Origin: a virus
Length of the DNA stretch: 64,000 nucleotides
IMG/VR virus record: IMGVR_UViG_3300031576_000011
Coordinates: 1-64,000 of that record
Reading direction: 5' to 3' (one strand)
How positions within the stretch are numbered: position 1 is the stretch's first letter; each line of letters opens with the position of its first letter. Below are positions 24,516-32,842 of this stretch, one piece after another. Position numbers and translations under genes: made by a program. The notes beneath the pieces are model-generated. The model had not been told where the DNA came from, searched no databases, and was given only the letters and a program-made list of their open reading frames with translations.

Positions 24516-25913
24516 GTGGGTAACGCATCCGATTGGTGGTTCGAGCTCTCCGCTGGGGCGCGGGATCGCCGCGCGCGGCGTCATCGCCTCTTCGACATTC
24601 GGCCCGGCGAAGTCAGCGTCGTGGATCGCGCGGCGAACCGACGGAAGTTCCTCGTGACCAAGCGGGAGGGCAGCATGAAGACCAAGACCGATGGCGCCGG
24701 AACTGATGTCGCCGTGGCGGACGGCGCGGCGGACGAGTCGGTGGACTTCGGCAAGGACCCGGCCACGCTCACCGAGGTCCAGAAGGCTGAGTCCATGCCG
24801 ACTCCAGTGAAGGCCGCGTCGACCCAGATGCTCACCGAGGCCACCGAGCGCCTGATGGCGCTGGTGAACGCGCTGCGTGACGCCAAGGCCACGAATGCGA
24901 AGGGCCCGCTGCCGCCGGCGCTCGGTCGCGAGATCAAGGCGGTCGCCGGGCTCCTGCAGGGCCTCCTGTCGAAGTTCCCCTCGGGTGCGCCGGCAGAGGC
25001 CACGGGCAAGGACCAGATGCCGCCAGAGGAGCAGGACGAGCTCGAGAAGCGGATGGATCGGATCATCGAGCGCGCCACCGCGATCAAGAGCGCGGTGCAT
25101 GGGACGGATGGCGGCAAGCGCGGCGAGGTCCCGAACGACCTGGGTCACGAGCTCAAGGCCCTCACCCACATGGCGGGTGCCGCGTGCGGCCTGGCCCCGG
25201 CCGCGGTCCGCAAGGCGCTCTGGCTCGTCGAGGCCGAGGTCGGCGCCGACGAGATCCAGAAGGAGGCCGCCGGCCTGTGCCTGCATCCGGACGTGAAGAC
25301 CGCGCTGCTCGCGCGGCTCGAGAAGGTGCTGGACGTCCTGGCGCCGACGCTGCGCGACACCTCGCGGTTCGCGGAGCGCGACTCGCTCGACTCGCCGCTG
25401 ATGCCCGACTTCCTGGTCAAGCAGGGTCGCCAGATGTCCGACGATCTCCTCGGGATCGGTCTCGAGTTCGGGATGCCGTCCGGCGCGGATCTCCCGGTGA
25501 CGGCGCCGAAGGCCGGCGCGGTCGGCCGGGCGAGCGACGTGCTCGCGGTCGTGAAGACTGGCTCGACCACGGCGGCGGCGGCCACGGCCACGGCGGCCGG
25601 GGCGGCCGCTCCCGCCGGTAACGCGGCGGCGGCGGCCCCCGCGGCGGCGCCGGCCGGGATCACGGCGGAGGCGATCGCCAAGGCGGTGCGCGACGGGCTG
25701 CTCGAGGCGTTCGCGCCGCTGGCCGGGCGCATGGACGCCATCCAGGCGGAGGCCAAGGCGCAGGGCGTCCGGATCGCCAAGATGGCCGGCGCCACCCCGG
25801 AGGGGAACGTGATTCCGGCGGGTGGGCCCAAGCCCACACCGCCGCCGAGTGGGGTCGGAACGTTCGATGCCGCCGAGGTCGCTCGGCGGAAGAAGGCCGG
25901 GCTCTGGTTCTAG
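24516..25913 (+). CDS. Prohead core/scaffold-like protein, 465 aa
   Basis: The protein starts with a segment (FDIRPGEVSVVDRAANRRKF) typical of the beginning of XkdF-like prohead proteins. It continues as long charged helices and ends with an alanine-rich linker (about residues 350-385) and a short helix plus the tail VARRKKAGLWF. This composition suits an internal scaffold that is degraded during maturation. GTG at 24516 keeps the conserved segment; an ATG at 24675 with a strong GGGAGGG ribosome site is a second possible start and could give a shorter form. Confidence 0.7.
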   Translation: MGNASDWWFELSAGARDRRARRHRLFDIRPGEVSVVDRAANRRKFLVTKREGSMKTKTDGAGTDVAVADGAADESVDFGKDPATLTEVQKAESMPTPVKAASTQMLTEATERLMALVNALRDAKATNAKGPLPPALGREIKAVAGLLQGLLSKFPSGAPAEATGKDQMPPEEQDELEKRMDRIIERATAIKSAVHGTDGGKRGEVPNDLGHELKALTHMAGAACGLAPAAVRKALWLVEAEVGADEIQKEAAGLCLHPDVKTALLARLEKVLDVLAPTLRDTSRFAERDSLDSPLMPDFLVKQGRQMSDDLLGIGLEFGMPSGADLPVTAPKAGAVGRASDVLAVVKTGSTTAAAATATAAGAAAPAGNAAAAAPAAAPAGITAEAIAKAVRDGLLEAFAPLAGRMDAIQAEAKAQGVRIAKMAGATPEGNVIPAGGPKPTPPPSGVGTFDAAEVARRKKAGLWF

Positions 25914-25952
25914 GCGAGTAGGCGCGTCACGAGGACGGTCGGAGTGCGCTCC

Positions 25953-26903
25953 ATGGGGGCGCAGGAGTTCAAGATGGTGCCCAACCGCACGCTGCTCGAG
26001 AAGGCCGACCTCGCGATCGCAGACCTCACCGTCGACGGCGGTCTGCTGGTGCCGGACCAGGCGGATCGGTTCATCCGCCTGATGATCAAGGAGTCGAGGG
26101 TGCTCTCGCTCGTCGACTCGAAGCCGATGACGGCGCCCAACGGCCTCCTCGAGACCCTGCGGTTCTCGGGGCGCGTTCTGAAGCCTGGCGTCGAGGCGAC
26201 GGCCCTCCCGGTGGCGGCGCGGTCGAAGCCGGATCTCACGAAGCGCGAGATCGTGTCCAAGCTCTACAAGGCCGAGGTCCGCCTGGACAACGAGGTGCTC
26301 GAGGACAACATCGAGAAGGAGAGCCTGAAGAACACCATCATGTCGGGGCTGGGCGAGGCCCTGTCGCGCGACCTCGAGCACGTGGTGTGGAATGGCGACA
26401 CCGCGTCGGCCGATCCGCTGCTCGCGACCCAGGACGGCGTGCGCAAGCTGGTGACGGTGACGTTCGATCAGTTGAACGCGCGGACCAACAAGGGCCTGTG
26501 GCTCGGCATGCTCAAGACGCTGCCGAGCGAGTTCCTGAACCGCAGCCGACTCATGTTCTTCACCTCGGTGAAGTCGGAGCTCGACTGGCGTGACAGCGTG
26601 TCGGAGCGCGCCACGGAGAAGGGCGACGATTCCCTCACCGGGGAGGAGCTGGCCCGGTTCCAGAACATCAAGATCCTGGCGGTGCCCGAGGCGCCGGAGA
26701 ATCTCGGCGGCCCCGCGAACCAGGGCGACGCGATCCTGACGGACCCGAAGAACATCGCGGTCCGGTTCCACCGCAAGATCCGGATCGAGTCGGACCGGGA
26801 CATCACGGCCGGCGAGCTCATCATCGTGGCGACGATGCGCGTGGGCGTGAACCTGGTCCACCCCCCGGCGGCGACGAAGGGGATCAACATCCTGGTCGGC
26901 TAG
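25953..26903 (+). CDS. Major capsid protein, HK97-fold type
   Basis: The 316-aa protein has the pattern of HK97-like capsid proteins: DGGLLVPDQADRFIRLMI near the start, an EIVSKLYKAEVRLDNEVLEDN segment (shown in part as KAEVRLDNEVLEDN), LSRDLEHVVWNGDT, and the C-terminal DPKNIAVRFHRKIRIESDRDI strand region, shown in part as NIAVRFHRKIRIESD. It is encoded directly after the scaffold-like protein and before small head proteins. ATG at 25953 with GGAG upstream was chosen; GTG at 25944 is an alternative. About 415 copies build a T=7 shell in relatives; the number here is unknown. Confidence 0.85.
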   Translation: MGAQEFKMVPNRTLLEKADLAIADLTVDGGLLVPDQADRFIRLMIKESRVLSLVDSKPMTAPNGLLETLRFSGRVLKPGVEATALPVAARSKPDLTKREIVSKLYKAEVRLDNEVLEDNIEKESLKNTIMSGLGEALSRDLEHVVWNGDTASADPLLATQDGVRKLVTVTFDQLNARTNKGLWLGMLKTLPSEFLNRSRLMFFTSVKSELDWRDSVSERATEKGDDSLTGEELARFQNIKILAVPEAPENLGGPANQGDAILTDPKNIAVRFHRKIRIESDRDITAGELIIVATMRVGVNLVHPPAATKGINILVG

Positions 26904-26954
26904 ACCGACCCGTGACCGACCCGTTCCGGGTCAAGTCCACAGGAGGAGCATCAG

Positions 26955-27266
26955 ATGGCCGCGACGATCACGCTCGTGCAGTCCGCTGGCAAGCAGCCGA
27001 TGGCCCCGACCTTCGCGCGGCGCCTCACGGTGCTGGGCGACGTGGCCTATGTGGCGGGCGGCTACTCGCTCGGGCTGGCCACGTCGTTCCCCAACGACAC
27101 GGTGGTCGCGGTGGTCGCGCAGCCGTTCTCGGCCGCGCCGCGGACCTTCGAGTTCGACTACGCCACCGGGAAGCTCAAGTTCCTCGTGGCGGCCACCGGC
27201 GCCGAGGTCGCGGGCGCCTCGGACCAGAGCGCGGTCACGGCCACGGTCCTGGTCATCACGAAGTAG
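26955..27266 (+). CDS. Putative head decoration/structural protein, 103 aa
   Basis: A strong AGGAGGAG ribosome site precedes the ATG. The protein is beta-rich and small, with no cysteines, and ends in a VTATVLVITK strand. Position right after the capsid gene suggests a decoration or head-tail protein. No family is firmly recognised. Confidence 0.6.
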   Translation: MAATITLVQSAGKQPMAPTFARRLTVLGDVAYVAGGYSLGLATSFPNDTVVAVVAQPFSAAPRTFEFDYATGKLKFLVAATGAEVAGASDQSAVTATVLVITK

Positions 27267-27297
27267 CCGGCCTCACCGGCGTCCAGGGAGGTTTCCG

Positions 27298-27702
27298 ATG
27301 GCCGCGATCACCACCCGCTTCGGTTCCGGCGGCGCCAACTTGGTGCCGGGCGGCAGCGGCGGGCAGCCAAGCCTCGCCGACGCGCTGCGCGACATCGCCG
27401 ACGACGTGGCGGCGAGCAGCGCGGGCGTCGTGCCGGCGTGGAGCGCACCCATCGCGGTCGTCGCCAACGTGGCGGTCCTGGCGACCGCGGGCTTGCTCAT
27501 GGCCGTCGACGCGGTCGTGGCCGGCGCGGCGGGCCCCAAGGCCCAGATGTTCGGCGCGCCTGGCGCCGGACAGGTGCAGGTGGCCTACGCGGGGACCGGC
27601 ATCCCGACGCTGACGTTCCCAGGGGCCGACGCCGTGACGTCGATCCGCGTCCAGCAGATCACGCGGCCCGCGAGCTACACGGTCCTGACCACCAAGGCGT
27701 AG
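27298..27702 (+). CDS. Hypothetical structural protein, 134 aa
   Basis: A GGGAGG ribosome site stands upstream of the ATG. The first part is glycine-rich and flexible, followed by a helical ALRDIADDVAASS segment and a beta-rich C-terminal half (IPTLTFPGADAVTSIRVQQI). It lies between capsid and tail-fibre-like genes. Structural role inferred from position. Confidence 0.55.
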   Translation: MAAITTRFGSGGANLVPGGSGGQPSLADALRDIADDVAASSAGVVPAWSAPIAVVANVAVLATAGLLMAVDAVVAGAAGPKAQMFGAPGAGQVQVAYAGTGIPTLTFPGADAVTSIRVQQITRPASYTVLTTKA

Positions 27703-27711
27703 CCTCGCGGG

Positions 27712-27963
27712 ATGGCCGACGGGACGTACGTCACCAGGAATCTCTCCCTGGCGGCGTACCTCTCGGAGTTCGGGGGGCTCCCGCTGCGGAAGGGCGGTCG
27801 CACGCCTGGCGGTGACTTCGAGTTCGTGCTCGAGGACCCATCTGGACGGGGGGAGTCGCTGGCGGTACAGTGGGTCAACTCCTGCTGCCGGAGGTTCGAG
27901 GATCGGGTGCTGGCGCTGAAGACGCTCCTGCGCTCTGGCGGCAGTGGGGGCGGGCGGGGGTAG
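27712..27963 (+). CDS. DUF5659-like small protein, 83 aa
   Basis: The sequence has the pattern YVTRNLSLAAYLSEFG...GDFEFVLEDP...RRFEDRVLALKTLLR. This matches small phage proteins (DUF5659-like) with a TxNLxLAAYL start and a C-terminal lysine/arginine helix. Function unknown. It ends in a glycine-rich tail and is 4 bases upstream of the next gene. Confidence 0.6.
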   Translation: MADGTYVTRNLSLAAYLSEFGGLPLRKGGRTPGGDFEFVLEDPSGRGESLAVQWVNSCCRRFEDRVLALKTLLRSGGSGGGRG

Positions 27964-27966
27964 CGC

Positions 27967-28341
27967 ATGGCCGTCGCGTTCCGTAGCGCTGGCACCAAGG
28001 TCACCAATCCGTTCGTCGTGGACGGGAATCCGAACGGCTCGGCGCCTGTCGCGGCGCGCATCTTCGAGTGCGCGGACGTCGCGCCGCACGGCGCCCGCAC
28101 CCAGGCTGCCCGGTACTACCTGACGTTCACGAACCCCGCCGCCGGCCCGGTGCTTGACGTGACGCCCTGGATCTTCGACGAGACCAGGAGCAAGTGGGTG
28201 GCGCTCTCGACCGCGCTTGCCGTGGCCGAGCATCAGTTGTTCGTCGTGACCGACGTGGCAGGTGCCCGCGTGTTCTTCCAGCTCACGAACCTCGCGGTCG
28301 GCACCGCGGACTCGGTCGAGATCATGGCGGTGGCCACGTGA
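27967..28341 (+). CDS. Structural protein, paralogue of the gene at 30003-30362
   Basis: The 124-aa protein shares a pattern with the protein encoded at 30003-30362: ARIFE near the start, then FTNPAAGPVLDVTPWIFDETRSKWVALS, shown in part as AGPVLDVTPWIFDETRSKW, and a C-terminal ARVFFQLTNLAVG. Both look like small beta-sandwich domains of virion proteins. The two copies flank the glycine-rich adhesin gene. Likely surface or fibre accessory proteins; not proven. Confidence 0.6.
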   Translation: MAVAFRSAGTKVTNPFVVDGNPNGSAPVAARIFECADVAPHGARTQAARYYLTFTNPAAGPVLDVTPWIFDETRSKWVALSTALAVAEHQLFVVTDVAGARVFFQLTNLAVGTADSVEIMAVAT

Positions 28342-29738
28342 GCTTCCGCGCGGGAACCCGCCGCGCCGGCATCGGCGGCTCGCCAGGCGTCACGGATCAC
28401 GGGCTTCTCTTGGGCCTGGCCGACGACGATCACCCGCAATACGAAGACGCCATTCCAGGCGGCAACCGCTGGAAGCAGCCCGTGCGCGTGGCCACCGTCG
28501 CCGCCGGCACGCTCGCCACGTCCTTCGAGAACGGGGACACCATCGACGGCGTCGTCCTCGCGACCGGGGACGCGATTCTCATCAAGGACCAGGCGAGCGC
28601 GATCGAGAACGGCCTCTACCTCGTCAACGCCTCTGGCGCCCCGACGCGACGCTCCGACGCCGACGGCGCGGGAGAGCTGGACGCCGCCGCCGTCTTGGTC
28701 GAAGAGGGCACCGTCAACGCGGACACTGGGTGGATCCAGACGTCCGACAACGTGACGCCAGGGACCCACGCGAACGCGTGGACCCAGTTCAACGCAGCGG
28801 GCGCCGCACCCATCCAGAACACCTTCTTCGGCAGCGGCTCCGACGGCGACGTCACGATCGCCGCCCCCACGACGCTCACGCGCCCCATGTTCTACAACAA
28901 CCTGACGGTCAACGCGGCCCTGACCGTGGCCGGACACGGGATTTATGTGAAGGGCACGCTCACGATCGGTGCGGCCGGGACCATCATCGCCCCGGGAACC
29001 GCCGCAGCCACCGGGGCCGCTGGTGCGGGCGGGGTCGGCGGCGTTTCCGGATTCGGCGGATCTGGTGCCGCGGCCGGGTACACCATCGGCGGCTCGGTAT
29101 TTGGCGAGGGTGGTGGCGGCGGGTTCGGCGATGGTGGCACCGCCCCGAACGGTAGCGGCGCACCCGGCGGTGCCAGTCCCTTCTTGTACGCGCGTCTGGG
29201 TGGCATTGGTGGCGCGAGTGGCGCTGGCGGCACTTCTGGTGGCGCTGGAGGCGCCGGAGCCGCCTCAGAGGCCAGCGCCACATTTCTCAAGATCGAGTCC
29301 CTGCACAGTGTCTTTCGCGCCGAGGTGCTTGGGGTTCTTCGTGGGGGTGCCTCCGGTGCCTGTGGCGGTGGGGGCGGCGCGGGGGCGACGGGTGGCGGGG
29401 GCGGTGGTGGCGGGGGTTCCTCGGCTGGTGGCGTCGTGGTGATCTTCGCGAACACCTTCAACAACCTGGGCGCGATCAGCGTAGCCGGAGGGGCCGGGGC
29501 CACCGGTGGTGCGGGTGAGGCGCCGGATGGGGGCGGCGGTGGGGGGTCTGGCGGAGGCGGAGGCGGCTACGTGTATCTGGTCTACTCGACCCTCACGGCG
29601 CTCGGGACCATCACGCGCACGGGCGGGGCGGCCGGAGCGGCGGGCGCGGGCTTCCCGGCCGGTGCGGTGGGTTCGGCGGGGGCTGCGGGTGGCCTGTGCC
29701 AGATCGACCTCACGGCCGGGACGGTTGTGGTATCCTAG
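28338..29738 (+). CDS. Glycine-rich tail fibre/adhesin-like protein, 466 aa
   Basis: The GTG start overlaps the upstream stop (GTGA). Residues about 15-35 contain the fibre motif HGLLLGLADDDHPQYE. A middle domain follows, with KDQASAIENGLYLVNASGAP and FFGSGSDGDVTI. From residue about 215 the protein is dominated by glycine runs (VGGVSGFGGSG, GGGGGAGATGGGGGGGGGSS) with short hydrophobic segments between. Such glycine-rich regions form polyglycine-II-type sandwiches in the S16 gp38 adhesin, where variable loops bind receptors. A receptor-binding role is inferred from this resemblance. Confidence 0.7.
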   Translation: MSFRAGTRRAGIGGSPGVTDHGLLLGLADDDHPQYEDAIPGGNRWKQPVRVATVAAGTLATSFENGDTIDGVVLATGDAILIKDQASAIENGLYLVNASGAPTRRSDADGAGELDAAAVLVEEGTVNADTGWIQTSDNVTPGTHANAWTQFNAAGAAPIQNTFFGSGSDGDVTIAAPTTLTRPMFYNNLTVNAALTVAGHGIYVKGTLTIGAAGTIIAPGTAAATGAAGAGGVGGVSGFGGSGAAAGYTIGGSVFGEGGGGGFGDGGTAPNGSGAPGGASPFLYARLGGIGGASGAGGTSGGAGGAGAASEASATFLKIESLHSVFRAEVLGVLRGGASGACGGGGGAGATGGGGGGGGGSSAGGVVVIFANTFNNLGAISVAGGAGATGGAGEAPDGGGGGGSGGGGGGYVYLVYSTLTALGTITRTGGAAGAAGAGFPAGAVGSAGAAGGLCQIDLTAGTVVVS

Positions 29739-29801
29739 CGCGGTCGGTTCCGTTGGCGGCGATCGGTCGGCGGGGCGGTTTCTGAGGCCAGGAGGCGTGC
29801 G

Positions 29802-29981
29802 ATGGGCATCGGCTTCAACGTGATGCAGCGGCTCGGGGAGGTCGGCATCGAGATCACCCGCGGCAAGATCGAGAAGGCGCACCGGCAGGGCAAGTCCGCC
29901 GAGATCGCCGGGCTCGTGAAGGCGCAGATGGACTGCTTCGATCGCCGCAAGGACCCGTACACCGACGACGACCGAGTCTAG
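29802..29981 (+). CDS. Small charged protein, 59 aa
   Basis: A perfect AGGAGG stands 7 bases before the ATG. The protein reads MGIGFNVMQRLGEVGIEITR at its start, followed by a lysine-rich helix and an acidic end (DPYTDDDRV). It fills the gap between the adhesin and the structural paralogue. No family recognised, but ribosome site and codon use support it. Confidence 0.6.
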   Translation: MGIGFNVMQRLGEVGIEITRGKIEKAHRQGKSAEIAGLVKAQMDCFDRRKDPYTDDDRV

Positions 29982-30002
29982 TCAGGCCAGGAGGACTTCC
30001 GC

Positions 30003-30362
30003 ATGTCGATGGCCTTCAAGCCGATGGCCGTGGTCACGGTGGCGGACGCCACCGACCCCAACACCACGGCGCCGGCCGCGGATCGCATCTTCGATGTGGG
30101 TCGTCGCACCGAGTCGGAGGAGCTCGCCGACGGCGTTGGCTTTTTCCTCGATTTCACGGCCGGCGCGGGGCCGACCGCCGACGTCGAGGTGTGGATCCTC
30201 GATCGGAACAGCGAGAAGTGGGCGCTGGTGACGAGCTTCGCGGCGCTGGCCGAATTCGTCTATAAGGCCGTGCGTACGATCCGGTCTGCGGAGGTCTTCA
30301 TCCGGTACACGGCGATCGCGGGCGCCCCGACGAACGTGCGCGCGCGGGTCGCGTCGATCTAG
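30003..30362 (+). CDS. Structural protein, paralogue of the gene at 27967-28341
   Basis: The 119-aa protein has an AGGAGGAC ribosome site. Its central part, AGPTADVEVWILDRNSEKWALV, and the following AEVFIRYTAIAG align with the protein encoded at 27967-28341. The two probably arose by duplication around the adhesin gene. A beta-sandwich virion role is inferred. Confidence 0.6.
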   Translation: MSMAFKPMAVVTVADATDPNTTAPAADRIFDVGRRTESEELADGVGFFLDFTAGAGPTADVEVWILDRNSEKWALVTSFAALAEFVYKAVRTIRSAEVFIRYTAIAGAPTNVRARVASI

Positions 30363-30385
30363 GCGCGGCGCGCCGGGGGTGATGC

Positions 30386-30517
30386 GTGCCGAGCCTCGGC
30401 CTCCCAAACCTCCAGGGCATCTACGACCATGGCCTCGCCACGCCTACGGTCGTCACGCTAGACGCCACGTGCGGCGGGATCCAGCGTGTTGGGCCGAACT
30501 TCTCGGAGGTGGCGTAG
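30386..30517 (+). CDS. Very small ORF, 43 aa
   Basis: A GTG-initiated frame reads VPSLGLPNLQGIYDHGLATP at its start and ends SEVA, with its stop overlapping the GTG of the next gene (TAGTG). It fills an otherwise empty space in a gap-free operon. Weak ribosome site; moderate confidence only. Confidence 0.4.
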   Translation: MPSLGLPNLQGIYDHGLATPTVVTLDATCGGIQRVGPNFSEVA

Positions 30518-30909
30518 TGCCCACGGCCCGGATCGGTCCGACCGGAGCGATCCCGTTCTCCCAGATCGTCGAGGCGACGGGGGACATCACCACCGTGTCC
30601 GCGACGGACGTCTTCGTGACGGACATGTCGATCACGCCAGTCGCGGGCGTCTATGAGGTCGTCTTCTCCGCGAGCCTTGAGAACTCGAACGCGGCGGGCA
30701 TCATGTTCGTCTCGATCTATTCCGGTGGTGTGCAGCAGGCGGCGTCGGAGCGCGAGATCGACGCACCGGGCTCGAACGAGTCGAGTGACGTGACCTCCAT
30801 CGCGCGCGTGACCGTGAACGGCACTCAGGCGATCGAAGCACGTTGGCGTCGTACCGCCGGGACGGCCATGATGCACGAGCGGCAGTTGCGGATCCAGGCG
30901 GTGTCCTAG
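30517..30909 (+). CDS. Hypothetical beta-rich virion protein, 130 aa
   Basis: The GTG overlaps the upstream stop. The protein resembles small phage proteins of jelly-roll type: VSATDVFVTDMSITPVAGVYEVVFSASLEN, shown in part as SITPVAGVYEVVFSASLEN, then IMFVSIYSGGVQQAASEREI and RRTAGTAMMHERQLRIQAV. Similar domains occur at the ends of fibre proteins and as capsid fibres. Structural role inferred. Confidence 0.6.
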   Translation: MPTARIGPTGAIPFSQIVEATGDITTVSATDVFVTDMSITPVAGVYEVVFSASLENSNAAGIMFVSIYSGGVQQAASEREIDAPGSNESSDVTSIARVTVNGTQAIEARWRRTAGTAMMHERQLRIQAVS

Positions 30910-31529
30910 TGCCATTCAACCAGGACTTCCCGAACAAGGCCTGCTACGCGAGCAAGCTCCACGAGGAACTCGTGGCTACGCCCGGCATCACGACCGCGAT
31001 CGACTCGGTCCAGTACCTGCGGGCAAGCAACCTCACCAGGATCGTCTGGAGCGCGACGCCCTCGTCGGCTGAGCAGTCCGCCGCGTCCGCGACGGTCGCG
31101 GCACATGTCACGACCGCCATGGCCTTCCGGCTCCACGCGCCGGCCACGATCGTGCCCGGCGAGGTGGCGGTGACGGCGACCGTCGGGCTCTGGCAGGTGC
31201 TCGGCGGCGTGGTCACGCGGCCCGACTTCTTCGGGCCTCTGGCCAACCTGTTCGGTCGGTGCGTGCTCGAGTATCGATCGACTGGCGGAACCCTGAAGAT
31301 GCGCCTCGTGGAGCGGAAGCCAGGCAGCACGGAGGTCGTCGTCTCGGCCGATCCCAAGGTCCTCGCCGACACCGGGGGTCTCTGGACCGTCGCGCGCTTC
31401 GACACGATCACGGCCCTACGCGCCAACACCAACGTCTACCGCCTCGAGGCGCAGTTGAACGGCGCGGTCTCGGCGGACGTCAGGTTCGTGAGCCTCTCGC
31501 TGCTCGAGGCGGTGAGCAAGACCGCATGA
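30909..31529 (+). CDS. Hypothetical virion protein, 206 aa
   Basis: The GTG overlaps the upstream stop (TAGTG). The protein starts with a polar segment and continues with beta-rich sequence without cysteine clusters or enzymatic motifs. Its position in the run of virion genes suggests a structural role. No family recognised. Confidence 0.55.
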   Translation: MPFNQDFPNKACYASKLHEELVATPGITTAIDSVQYLRASNLTRIVWSATPSSAEQSAASATVAAHVTTAMAFRLHAPATIVPGEVAVTATVGLWQVLGGVVTRPDFFGPLANLFGRCVLEYRSTGGTLKMRLVERKPGSTEVVVSADPKVLADTGGLWTVARFDTITALRANTNVYRLEAQLNGAVSADVRFVSLSLLEAVSKTA

Positions 31530-32842
31530 TCGAAGCCGTCACTGGCGCCTCGCTCGTTCTCGAGCTCGTCCTGGCGGACGGCTCGACCACCCGCTTCCCA
31601 CGGGCCACGGTCTACGACTCGGCCGGCGCGCTCCATGCCACCGTCAACCTCACGCACGTCGCCACCGGGCTGTACCAGGGCTCGTACACGCCCGCCGTTG
31701 CGGGCCACTTCTCGGCCATCTTCATCGTCTACACCGACGCGGGCCACACGACGGTCGCGAACCAGTACGACCGCGAGGCCGAGCACATCCTCGTCCGGGG
31801 CGCCCTCGCGACCGCCTCGGCGCTCGCGACGGTACAGGCCGACACGGATGACATCCAAGGGCGGATCCCGGCGGTGCTCGTCGGCGGTCGCATCGACGCC
31901 TCGGTGGGCGCGATGGCGGCGAACGTCTTGACGGCGACCTCCATCGCGGCTGACGCCATCACGGCGTCCAAGATCGCCCCAGACGCGATTGGAGCGAGCG
32001 AACTGGCGGCCGACGCCGTCGTCGAGATTCAGAGCGGACTGGCGACGGCCGCCGCCGTGGCTGGCGTGCAGGCCGACACGGACGACCTCCAGACCCGACT
32101 CCCGGCGTCCCTCTCTGGCGGCCGGATGCGCTCTCAGGTCGAGGGGATGGACGCCGACGTCATCACGGGGGCGAGCATCGCGGCGGGCGCCATCACGAGC
32201 AGCGAGGCGCCGGCGCTCGCGAACCTCGACGCCGCCGTCTCGAGCCGCGCGGTCCCTGGAGACGCCATGGACCTCGTGCCCGGATCGGTGGATGCCGGCG
32301 CGATCGCCACCGACGCCATCGATGCGGACGCGATTGCCGCCTCGGCCGTGGCCGAGATTCAGGCTGGACTCGCCACCGCCGCGGCCGTGGCCGGTGTGCA
32401 GGCCGACACGGATGACATCCAGGGGCGGATCCCGGCCTCGCTGTCCGGCGGCCGGATCCGGTCGCAGGTGGAGGGCCTCGACGCGGACACGGTGACGGCC
32501 GCGGCGCTGGCGGCCGACGCCGTGACGGAGATCCAGGCCGGCTTGGCGACGGCGGCCGCGGTCGCGAGCCTGACCGGCGCCTCGGTCCTGGCGACGACGA
32601 CGGTCGCGGCCGGGAGCACGGCGACAAACGTCCGGACCACGCTCACCCAGGCCGACGGCTTCTTCGACGACGCGGTCCTGCTCGTCTTCAACGTGAGCGG
32701 GCCGGCGGTGCGCCAGATCGAGCGCTACCTGAACGCCAACGGGGCGTTCACGCCCGACAGGGCGCTGCCGTTCATCCCCATGATCGGCGACACCGTCTTG
32801 GTCCTCGCCAGCCCCGGACCGCGGGCGGGAGGCTTGGGCTAG
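31526..32842 (+). CDS. Repeat-containing tail fibre-like protein, 438 aa
   Basis: The first 95 residues form a beta-sandwich-like domain. Then comes a series of related segments, each built as VQADTDDIQGRIPA, SGGRIRSQVEG, DADVITG and ADAIT, alternating with the unit SSRAVPGDAMDLVPGSVDA. The last 90 residues form a different domain (FFDDAVLLVFNVSGPAVRQIERY). The repeats suggest a trimeric, elongated fibre shaft. The same units occur in the next protein, so DNA between the two genes is partly duplicated. Confidence 0.65.
   Translation: MIEAVTGASLVLELVLADGSTTRFPRATVYDSAGALHATVNLTHVATGLYQGSYTPAVAGHFSAIFIVYTDAGHTTVANQYDREAEHILVRGALATASALATVQADTDDIQGRIPAVLVGGRIDASVGAMAANVLTATSIAADAITASKIAPDAIGASELAADAVVEIQSGLATAAAVAGVQADTDDLQTRLPASLSGGRMRSQVEGMDADVITGASIAAGAITSSEAPALANLDAAVSSRAVPGDAMDLVPGSVDAGAIATDAIDADAIAASAVAEIQAGLATAAAVAGVQADTDDIQGRIPASLSGGRIRSQVEGLDADTVTAAALAADAVTEIQAGLATAAAVASLTGASVLATTTVAAGSTATNVRTTLTQADGFFDDAVLLVFNVSGPAVRQIERYLNANGAFTPDRALPFIPMIGDTVLVLASPGPRAGGLG

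Noticed and set aside
22128-26861. A 1577-codon open frame on the minus strand
   Set aside because: It lies antisense to methylase-protease, scaffold and capsid genes, which have recognisable domains. The minus-strand translation has no domain and is a GC-driven shadow.
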